NCBI GenBank assembly: GCA_013698055.1
Contig: JACCVS010000380.1
Coordinates: 1-10,822, forward strand
DNA from: Acidobacteriota bacterium
GTDB taxonomy: Bacteria > Acidobacteriota > Blastocatellia > Pyrinomonadales > Pyrinomonadaceae
Direction: 5' to 3'
Length of the DNA: 10,822 nucleotides
Shown here: piece by piece, positions 5,535 through 10,822 of the stretch
Layout: each line of letters starts with the position of its first letter
Position numbering within the stretch: the stretch's first letter is position 1
Notes under the pieces: model-generated
Seen by the model: the letters and a program-made list of their open reading frames with translations, nothing else
Database searches by the model: none
Told to the model about the DNA's origin: nothing
Position numbers and translations under genes: made by a program

Positions 5535-7397
5535 ATGATTGAAACCACTGATTCCGAAATTGATATTGAGCAGTTGATGAGCGAGATACGCGAGGCCGTA
5601 GCTCTTCGCGAGGCTGAAGGGCGAGGGTCACTGATCGGCGCGTCTCTGGAGCTATCCGATATTTTCTCGACAATTGATGAAGCGGTAGACGAAGAAATCA
5701 AACAGTATGAGCATGGCAAGCAGGCTACACAGTATGAATATGGCAAGCAGGCCACACAGCACGAATATGGCAAACAGGCCACACAGTACGAATATGGCAA
5801 ACAGGCCATACAGTACGAATATGGCAAACAGGCAGAGCGGCCTCCGCTCAGGCTACAACTTGAGTTCGTCCCTAATGAGGACGATCACTATCATGTCAGC
5901 GATCTTCTGCAATACCACGATCACACCTTCATCTGGAATGCCTACCGCGCGATTTTGAAACGTGAGCCGGACGAGACGGGGCTGACGCAGTTTCTACAGA
6001 TGCTGCGCAGCGGACGCTTCAACAAGATTGATATTCTGGCGACCCTGCGCTTTTCACCCGAGGGTAAAGCCCGGAATGTTCAGATTGATGGCCTGGCACG
6101 ACGCCCTCTTCTCAGACGGCTGTATCGCGTTCCGGTTTTTGGTTATCTGTTAGAGATGATCGTCGCGGTGGCGCGTCTGCCCGTGATGATACGCAGCCAG
6201 CGACAGTTTGAAAGTCACACTCTGGCGCAACAGGAAGTGCTGGCATCTCGCCTCAATCAACTGAGCGACACTATTTTCCAAGTTAGCGGCACTGTTTTTC
6301 AAGTTATGGACTCTTTTTCGCGGGAATTGGCGCAAGGATTGTCAGAGGCTTCTCAAGGGACATCAGAAGTTTCCCAAGGGCTGTCAGAAATTTCTCAGGG
6401 ACTGTCAGAGGTCTCTCAAGAGGTGTTAGAGATTTCCCAAGGACTGTCAGAAGTTTCTCAAGCGATATCAGAAGTTTCTCAAGGGCTGTCAGAAGTTTCC
6501 CGGGGATCATTGAGCGTATCCCGGCAAGCGTCAAAAGTATCTGAAGAACAGAGGAAGTTCGCCGAGCTGCAACATCAGCAGGTCGCCGGACTGTTCAGGG
6601 AACAGCAAGAGACAGTCGAGCGGTTGAAGAAACTAAAAGAGGAATTGAAAGCCCGTCTGGCAAGCCCGCAAACGATGGCAGGAAACAACCTGATACTGCC
6701 TCAACAGATGGCTGACGGGAAAACTTCGGCGGATGAAGCCCGCGCCCGCCTTGATAATCTCTTCGCTTTGTTTGCGGACGAGTTTCGCGGACAGCGCGAA
6801 GTGGTTAAGGAGGGCTTCAGGTTTTATCTGCCGCTGCTGAAAGCGGCGGGAATCAAGAACGATATTCTGGACATCGGCTGCGGGCGCGGCGAGTGGCTTG
6901 AGCTATTGAAAGAGGAGGGATTCGACGGGCGCGGTGTCGAGATCAACCGGGTGCTTGCCGAGCAGTCGCGGAGCCGGGGACTTGAAGTCATGGAAGAAGA
7001 CGCGCGCGCTTACCTGCGCGGTCTTCCTGATGAAAGTCTCAATGCTGTGACGGGCTTTCATTTCATCGAGCATCTTTCGTTTGAAACATTGATCGAAGTG
7101 CTGGACGAGATCGCCAGAACGCTGCGCCCCGATGGTTTTGTCATTTTCGAGACGCCGAACCCGAAGAACCTGGTGGTCGGGGCATGTAACTTCTACTCCG
7201 ACCCGACGCACCTCAAGCCGCTGTTTCCCGAAACCGTTCGATTCATCCTCGGCAATCAGGGCTTCACGGATGTTCAGATCGAATATGTTAACCCGGTCGG
7301 CGGCAGCCCGTTCAAAGATGAAAGCGAAAGCTCTCGGGCACTCGATAGTTGGTTCTTCAGCCCGCGCGACTTTGCCGTGATAGGACGGAGAGCTTGA
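5535..7397 (+). CDS. DUF4214 / heptad-repeat coiled-coil / SAM-dependent methyltransferase fusion protein
   Basis: This 620-residue protein has five parts. Residues 1-56 are acidic. Residues 57-101 are five copies of the 9-mer QYEYGKQAT. Residues about 128-182 look like DUF4214 (FIWNAYRAILKREPDETGL, 132-150, then a helix ending FSPEGKAR). A basic, hydrophobic stretch with PVFGYLLEMIV (200-210) follows. Residues about 240-375 form a coiled coil, including ten heptads of GLSEVSQ type (268-337) with L and V/I at a and d. The class I methyltransferase covers about 400-620: ILDIGCGRGEW (444-454), acidic GVEIN (467-471), FHFIEHL (508-514) and ETPNPKN-x(13)-DPTHLKPL (539-563), the pattern of methyltransferases from O-antigen loci. 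It probably methylates a sugar in the exported glycan, perhaps its terminal residue. E. coli WbdD also joins a methyltransferase to a coiled coil, but in the reverse order and with a kinase domain not seen here. Start ATG at 5535 lacks a clear Shine-Dalgarno site. Confidence 0.85.
   Translation: MIETTDSEIDIEQLMSEIREAVALREAEGRGSLIGASLELSDIFSTIDEAVDEEIKQYEHGKQATQYEYGKQATQHEYGKQATQYEYGKQAIQYEYGKQAERPPLRLQLEFVPNEDDHYHVSDLLQYHDHTFIWNAYRAILKREPDETGLTQFLQMLRSGRFNKIDILATLRFSPEGKARNVQIDGLARRPLLRRLYRVPVFGYLLEMIVAVARLPVMIRSQRQFESHTLAQQEVLASRLNQLSDTIFQVSGTVFQVMDSFSRELAQGLSEASQGTSEVSQGLSEISQGLSEVSQEVLEISQGLSEVSQAISEVSQGLSEVSRGSLSVSRQASKVSEEQRKFAELQHQQVAGLFREQQETVERLKKLKEELKARLASPQTMAGNNLILPQQMADGKTSADEARARLDNLFALFADEFRGQREVVKEGFRFYLPLLKAAGIKNDILDIGCGRGEWLELLKEEGFDGRGVEINRVLAEQSRSRGLEVMEEDARAYLRGLPDESLNAVTGFHFIEHLSFETLIEVLDEIARTLRPDGFVIFETPNPKNLVVGACNFYSDPTHLKPLFPETVRFILGNQGFTDVQIEYVNPVGGSPFKDESESSRALDSWFFSPRDFAVIGRRA
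5703..5837 (+). repeat. five tandem 27-bp units encoding QYEYGKQAT
   Basis: Five adjacent units (27 bp each, 135 bp in total) encode QYEHGKQAT, QYEYGKQAT, QHEYGKQAT, QYEYGKQAI and QYEYGKQAE. They are nearly identical at DNA level; codon differences are few (AAG/AAA, TAT/TAC, GCT/GCC), so the array is recent or kept uniform. Since 27 is a multiple of three, gain or loss of units keeps the reading frame. The same repeat makes long, artificial-looking frames in two other readings. Confidence 0.95.
6336..6545 (+). repeat. about ten tandem 21-bp units encoding the heptad GLSEVSQ (coiled coil)
   Basis: Ten consecutive heptads (residues 268-337) fit the consensus GLSEVSQ, encoded as GGx-CTG-TCA-GAA-GTT-TCT-CAA. 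Variation is greatest at the ends (GTSEVSQ, EVLEISQ, GSLSVSR, QASKVSE) and lowest in the middle. Hydrophobic residues recur at 3-4 spacing (L269, V279, L283, I286, L290, V293, V297, I300, L304, V307), the hallmark of a coiled coil. Two related heptads upstream (SDTIFQV, SGTVFQV, 244-257) suggest the array once extended further. Confidence 0.93.
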
Positions 7398-7465
7398 GCT
7401 TGGGCGATCCCTGATAGCTTGTCAGGCGTGGAATCTCAGACCTCGTCCGAAACCTTCATCTCAGC

Positions 7466-7471
7466 TATAAT
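7466..7471 (+). promoter_or_regulatory. possible -10 box (TATAAT)
   Basis: A perfect TATAAT lies 40 bp upstream of the start of the small coiled-coil gene, in the 114-bp gap after the methyltransferase gene. No good -35 hexamer is at 16-18 bp. It may give the downstream genes their own transcription start. Confidence 0.3.
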
Positions 7472-7499
7472 GCGCTCAGACAATTTCTCACATTGAATC

Positions 7500-7503
7500 G
7501 AGG
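7500..7503 (+). promoter_or_regulatory. ribosome-binding site GAGG of the small coiled-coil gene
   Basis: GAGG eight bases before the ATG at 7512 supports that start. Most other genes here have weaker sites. Confidence 0.55.
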
Positions 7504-7511
7504 CATAGAGT

Positions 7512-7898
7512 ATGACCAACGCGGAATTACAAAAAAGAGTCGAATTTATAATTGAGCAACAAGCTCAGCTAGGCGTGAATCAGGGGAAAGCCGAAGAGAG
7601 AATCACTCGCCTGGAAAATGCAATGAGTGAATTGGCTGAGTCTCAGACACGCATGGTAAGAATGCAAGAGCATATGAATGAAGTTGTCGTTGTGATGGCG
7701 GATGCTCAAATTCGTACCGATGAAGCTCAAACTCGCACAGATGAACGATTAGACACACTCATTAATGCCCAGATTCGTACCGATGAACGATTAGAGACAC
7801 TCATTCAAGCTCAAATTCGCACTGATGAGCGCTTGGATACATTCATCAATGTGCTTGAGCGTTACATCAGCGAAGGGCGTAACGGAAAATCTGAATAA
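7512..7898 (+). CDS. small coiled-coil protein with 14-residue tandem repeats, function unknown
   Basis: The protein has 128 residues, is almost wholly helical by composition, and has no signal peptide, membrane segment or cysteine. The N-terminus (MTNAELQKRVEFIIEQQAQL) resembles small hypothetical proteins I associate with Acidobacteriota and cyanobacteria that begin with an E-F-I-x-E/K-QQAQ pattern. After a heptad-rich stretch (about 26-62), residues 65-113 hold a half unit and three full copies of AQIRTDERLDTLIN, two heptads each. A GAGG site eight bases before the ATG supports the start. It lies between the coiled-coil methyltransferase and the GT4 genes, with a TATAAT upstream. It might bind the coiled coil of its neighbour or scaffold the biosynthetic enzymes, but that rests on position and shared structure only. 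It could equally be an unrelated passenger gene. Confidence 0.72.
   Translation: MTNAELQKRVEFIIEQQAQLGVNQGKAEERITRLENAMSELAESQTRMVRMQEHMNEVVVVMADAQIRTDEAQTRTDERLDTLINAQIRTDERLETLIQAQIRTDERLDTFINVLERYISEGRNGKSE
7704..7850 (+). repeat. tandem 42-bp units encoding AQIRTDERLDTLIN
   Basis: One 21-bp half unit (7704-7724) and three 42-bp units (7725-7850) encode AQ(I/T)RTDERL(D/E)T(L/F)I(N/Q). The units keep GCTCAAATTCG and GATGAACGATTAGA blocks with third-position changes. The repeat is in frame and lies inside the small coiled-coil gene. Confidence 0.88.
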
Positions 7899-7957
7899 AT
7901 CTAAACTTAACTTGCTACCCACACCTGCCACTAATCCTTGAGTCGAGCGATTAACCC

Positions 7958-9070
7958 GTGCCAAATCTTCCTCTTCATCGTGTTGCTATCCTGACCTCTC
8001 ACTTTTCAACGGGTGATGCCGTCAGCAATGACGTGGCGGGGATGTGCGATGCTTTTGTGAGGCAAGGCTATGAGGCGCGGATGTATGCGGAAAGCCGTGA
8101 CCCGAGCGAGGCGGAAATTTTCCCTTTCACCGAAATTCGGCAGTTTCTGGAAGACCCTGCGGACTTGTTGATCTATCACCACTCACTCGAGTGGAGTCCC
8201 GGTTTGGAATTGCTGCGCGACCTGGAATGCCGGACTGCGATCAAGTATCACAATGTCACTCCACCGGAATTCTTCGTCGGCGTAAGTGAATGGCATGAGG
8301 AGAAGTGCCGTGTCGGGCGGGAAGAACTTAGGGCAATCGCCCGCGCCGACTGCGACATTTACCTGTCCGATTCTGTCTACAACCGGCAGGACTTATTAGA
8401 TGTCGGCGTTGGCATGGAAAAATGTTTCGTCGTCCCGCCCTTTCACCACATTGATCTCTTCCAATCACTGGAAGCGGACATAGAGGTGCTGGACGATTAC
8501 CGGGATGGCAAGACCAACATCCTGATGGTCGGTCGCGTCGCGCCGAACAAAGGCCACCCGGCGTTAATCGAAGCCTTCGCCGTTTACCATCATGATTACA
8601 ACCGCGACAGTCGCCTGCTGATCGTCGGCAAGGAAGAAGAGGCTTTCAAGCTCTATTCAAAACGGCTCCGTGAAACAACTGCTTTTCTAATGGCCGACGA
8701 TTCCGTGCTGTTTACCGGTGAGGCTTCTGATAGCGCGCTCAAGGCGTACTATCTCATGGCCAGCGTCTTTGCAACCGCCAGCGAGCATGAAGGTTTCTGT
8801 GTGCCGATCATCGAAGCGATGTCAATGAAAGTTCCTGTGGTGGCTTACGCTTCGTCCGCAATCCCCGCCACGGTCGGAGGTGCCGGACTTGTCCTCGACG
8901 AGCGCCGCCCTTACCTGATGGCCGAAGCGATTGATCGCCTCGTCCGCGATGAATCACTGAGCTTCGCCCTCGGCATGAAAGGCTGGCAACGCTATCAGCA
9001 GCATTTTACGAATGAGCAGATAGAGATGGAGATGTTTCGCAGCCTTGAGCAAGTCGGAATAAAGAGATGA
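7958..9070 (+). CDS. GT4-family glycosyltransferase, first of a tandem pair
   Basis: The 370-residue protein has the two-domain GT-B layout of retaining family 4 enzymes, which transfer sugars from nucleotide donors at the cytoplasmic face. The N-terminal acceptor domain begins VAILTSHFSTGDAVSND (9-25) and includes LLIYHHS (70-76) and KYHNVTPPEFF (96-106). The C-terminal donor domain includes GRVAPNKG (192-199), LLIVGK (220-225) and EHEGFCVPIIEAM (276-288), which contains the E-x7-E pair E278/E286, then SSAIP (299-303). No in-frame ATG lies near the first strand, so the GTG at 7958 is taken as start; its ribosome-binding site is weak. The gene ends in a 4-bp ATGA overlap with its paralogue at 9067. 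The close similarity suggests that the two add similar sugars in successive steps or in alternative linkages. Confidence 0.93.
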   Translation: MPNLPLHRVAILTSHFSTGDAVSNDVAGMCDAFVRQGYEARMYAESRDPSEAEIFPFTEIRQFLEDPADLLIYHHSLEWSPGLELLRDLECRTAIKYHNVTPPEFFVGVSEWHEEKCRVGREELRAIARADCDIYLSDSVYNRQDLLDVGVGMEKCFVVPPFHHIDLFQSLEADIEVLDDYRDGKTNILMVGRVAPNKGHPALIEAFAVYHHDYNRDSRLLIVGKEEEAFKLYSKRLRETTAFLMADDSVLFTGEASDSALKAYYLMASVFATASEHEGFCVPIIEAMSMKVPVVAYASSAIPATVGGAGLVLDERRPYLMAEAIDRLVRDESLSFALGMKGWQRYQQHFTNEQIEMEMFRSLEQVGIKR

Positions 9071-10155
9071 CCCGAATCGCTATTCTAACTCCGAGCATCA
9101 CGACGAATGATGCCGTCAGCAACGATATCTTCGGGATGGATGACGTTCTCAGACGACTCGGGCATGAGACGCGAATCTACGCTGAAGGATGGAGTTTTGA
9201 TAAGCCTAAAATCTGGCCTGCTCCGAAAATAGGAAGCTATCTCAAGAAACCTTCAGACCTGTTAATCTATCATTACTCCAGAGGCTGGGACTTCGGGTTG
9301 AATTTGCTGCGCGAACTGAAGTGCCGGAAGGTGGTCAGGTATCACAACGTTACGCCGCCCGAATTCGTCGTGAGATTCAGCAAAGATTACGCCAGAATGT
9401 GCCTTGAGGGACGCGATCAACTGCCTCTCATAGCCCGTGCGGGCTGCGACCTGTATATGTCTGCCTCCGCTTATAACGAAGAGGAGCTATTGCGCGAGGG
9501 CGCGCCGCTTTCAAAAAGCTCGGTCGTTCCCCCCTTTCACCACATTGATCGTCTCAATGGCATTGAAGCTGATCGTCGAGTCTTGGACGCCTACAGGGAC
9601 GGCAAGACCAACGTTCTGATGGTTGGCCGCGTCGCGCCGAACAAAGGGCATCCGATGTTGATCGAAGCCTTCGCCGCCTATCATCATGACTACAACCCGA
9701 ACAGTCGCCTGCTCATCGTCGGCAAAGGCGAGACGCGGCTGAATGTTTACAATAAATTGTTGCATGAATTGGTCAAGCGCCTTGAGCTACAGGAGTCGGT
9801 CGTCTTCACCGGAGAAGTTTCCGACAGCGCGCTCAAGGCTTTCTACACAGTGGCGCACGTCTTTATGATTACGAGCGAACACGAAGGTTTTTGTGTCCCG
9901 CTGGTTGAAGCTATGGCGATGAAAGTGCCGATTGTGGCCTACGGTTCGTCGGCCATCCCCGGCACAATTGACGGAGCGGGTCTGGTCTGGAAAGAGAGAA
10001 ACCCTTACCTGCTCGCCGAGTCCGTCAACAAAGTGGTTGAAGATAACAGCATCAGCACAGTTCTGGGGAAGATGGGACTGCGCCGCTACGAACAACATTT
10101 TACGAACGAGAGAATCAGGGCGCAGTTTTTGAGCGCCGCCAATCAGTTCTTATGA
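9067..10155 (+). CDS. GT4-family glycosyltransferase, second of a tandem pair
   Basis: The 362-residue protein is a close paralogue of the preceding gene product. It starts IAILTPSITTNDAVSND (4-20), keeps LLIYHYS (65-71) and RYHNVTPPEF (91-100), and in the donor domain GRVAPNKG (187-194), LLIVGK (215-220) and EHEGFCVPLVEAM (271-283) with the E-x7-E pair E273/E281. In the GKTN to LLIVGK block, 37 of 42 residues are identical to the neighbour, whereas the acceptor-side segments and the region 221-245 differ much more. That is what one expects if donor use is shared and acceptor or linkage differs. The ATG lies in the ATGA overlap with the previous stop, and the gene overlaps the next one in the same way, so translation is probably coupled. 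Confidence 0.93.
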   Translation: MTRIAILTPSITTNDAVSNDIFGMDDVLRRLGHETRIYAEGWSFDKPKIWPAPKIGSYLKKPSDLLIYHYSRGWDFGLNLLRELKCRKVVRYHNVTPPEFVVRFSKDYARMCLEGRDQLPLIARAGCDLYMSASAYNEEELLREGAPLSKSSVVPPFHHIDRLNGIEADRRVLDAYRDGKTNVLMVGRVAPNKGHPMLIEAFAAYHHDYNPNSRLLIVGKGETRLNVYNKLLHELVKRLELQESVVFTGEVSDSALKAFYTVAHVFMITSEHEGFCVPLVEAMAMKVPIVAYGSSAIPGTIDGAGLVWKERNPYLLAESVNKVVEDNSISTVLGKMGLRRYEQHFTNERIRAQFLSAANQFL

Positions 10156-10822
10156 AGAAAGTCGCCATCGTCGTGCAGCGTTGCCACCAGAGCGTAGTCG
10201 GAGGCTCCGAAGCCCTCGCCTGGCAATACGCCACGCTGCTCAAGGACACGTATGAGGTTGACGTGCTGACGACGACCGCCGTTGACGCCGCTTACTGGTC
10301 GAACGTCCTGCCGGAAGGCGTGGAGGTTCGTGAGGGCATCAACATTCATCGCTTTCACGTTGACATCGGTTACAGCGAGTACAGGACAGAGCTTTGGACG
10401 CGAATGATGCAGGACTTCGGCAGGTTCGACGCAGGAACTCAGCGCGCACCGGATGGCGGAACCAAGCACATCCCCTGGAGCATTCCTCTTCAGGAAGAAC
10501 TCATCCAGCATATCGGCCCTTACTCCGGTTCTCTCATCAAGTTTCTGCGCTTCAACTGGTCGAAGTATCGAACGATTATTTTCATCACCTACCTTTACCC
10601 GACGGCCTACTTCGGGCTGACGGAAGTTCAGCGCGGCCATGCACTGTTCGCGCCGACGCTGCACAACGAGCAACCCGCTTACCTGTCCGTTTATAAGTAT
10701 GCCGCCCGTCGCGCGCATTCGTTGATCTGGTTGACCGAAGCTGAGCGCCGATTGGGACACATACTCTGGGGAGAATTGCCTGGGCGCGTCGTCGGGATGG
10801 CGATAGATTCAACTTTGCGCGA
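10152..10822 (+). CDS. glycosyltransferase, GT4-type N-terminal domain, 3' end cut by window edge
   Basis: The ATG at 10152 overlaps the preceding stop (ATGA), and the frame stays open for 223 codons to the window end. The start VAIVVQRCHQSVVGGSE (4-20) is the usual first strand and glycine-rich loop of GT4 acceptor domains (GGSE at 17-20). YEVDVLTT (34-41) is the second strand, and GVEVREGINIHRFHV (56-70) is the familiar segment where the acceptor domain names the chain in a third strand. FITYLYPTAYFG (144-155) and LFAPTLHNEQP (165-175) resemble the middle of the acceptor domain, and WLTEAERRL (193-201) the helix before the domain link. The donor domain, with its E-x7-E motif, must lie beyond the window, so catalysis cannot be checked. 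It is not close to the two tandem GT4 genes. It extends the same operon. Confidence 0.88.
   Translation, partial: MKKVAIVVQRCHQSVVGGSEALAWQYATLLKDTYEVDVLTTTAVDAAYWSNVLPEGVEVREGINIHRFHVDIGYSEYRTELWTRMMQDFGRFDAGTQRAPDGGTKHIPWSIPLQEELIQHIGPYSGSLIKFLRFNWSKYRTIIFITYLYPTAYFGLTEVQRGHALFAPTLHNEQPAYLSVYKYAARRAHSLIWLTEAERRLGHILWGELPGRVVGMAIDSTLR

Noticed and set aside
4939..5673. 244-codon minus-strand open frame
   Set aside because: It is antisense to the Wzt C-terminal domain and the start of the methyltransferase gene; no domain or start signal was seen.
5447..5827. Minus-strand frame with repeated PYSYCVACL units, looking like a cysteine-rich metal-binding protein
   Set aside because: It is the reverse complement of the 27-bp repeat array; because 27 is divisible by three, every frame of the array is repetitive.
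5707..5958. Plus-strand frame with repeated STNMANRPH units
   Set aside because: It is another reading frame of the same 27-bp array inside the methyltransferase gene, whose frame has supported domains on both sides.
6336..6545. 21-bp repeats considered as a CRISPR-like array
   Set aside because: The units are directly adjacent with no unique spacers and form an in-frame coiled coil.
7410..7426. Hairpin CCTGA-7 nt-TCAGG after the methyltransferase gene, considered as a terminator
   Set aside because: The stem is only 5 bp and no T-tract follows.
10143..10760. 205-codon minus-strand open frame near the window end
   Set aside because: It is antisense to the third GT4-type gene, which has the GGSE motif and the coupled ATGA start.

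Overview
This window is part of a bacterial surface-polysaccharide locus (O-antigen or capsule type) built around an ABC-transporter export route. The GC content looks moderate (a little over 50 percent by eye). The polysaccharide genes, a DUF4214/coiled-coil methyltransferase, a small coiled-coil protein of a type I associate with Acidobacteriota and cyanobacteria, and heptamer-type intergenic repeats fit an Acidobacteriota-like genome. That assignment is an inference: no rRNA or other taxonomic marker is present.

Layout. Positions 1-623 (minus strand) hold the first 207 codons of an ABC-2 polysaccharide export permease (Wzm type), cut by the window edge. A 146-bp divergent gap with an inverted heptamer-type repeat separates it from two plus-strand genes: a DPM1-like family 2 glycosyltransferase (770-1531) and a STELLO/DUF288-type putative glycosyltransferase (1557-2579). 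A polytopic GT-C-like membrane protein lies convergent to these on the minus strand (2641-4035). From 4189 onward everything reads rightwards: the export ATPase Wzt with its C-terminal carbohydrate-binding domain (4189-5484), a large repeat-rich protein ending in a SAM methyltransferase (5535-7397), a small coiled-coil protein (7512-7898), two tandem paralogous GT4 glycosyltransferases (7958-9070 and 9067-10155), and the start of a third GT4-type glycosyltransferase (10152 to the window end). The last three overlap by 4 bp each (ATGA) and are probably translationally coupled.

How they may work together. The glycosyltransferases would build a polymer on a lipid carrier on the cytoplasmic face. 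The 620-residue methyltransferase, which carries DUF4214 and a heptad-repeat coiled coil, is a plausible modifier or terminator of the non-reducing end. The Wzt C-terminal domain would recognise the finished glycan, and Wzm/Wzt would export it. The GT-C-like protein may act on the periplasmic side. The most interesting object is the methyltransferase gene. It contains two separate in-frame tandem repeat arrays (five 27-bp units and about ten 21-bp units), the second encoding a regular coiled coil that could work as a length-variable ruler or scaffold.

No tRNA, rRNA, CRISPR array, insertion sequence or transposase was seen. There is no gene-free stretch longer than 300 bp.
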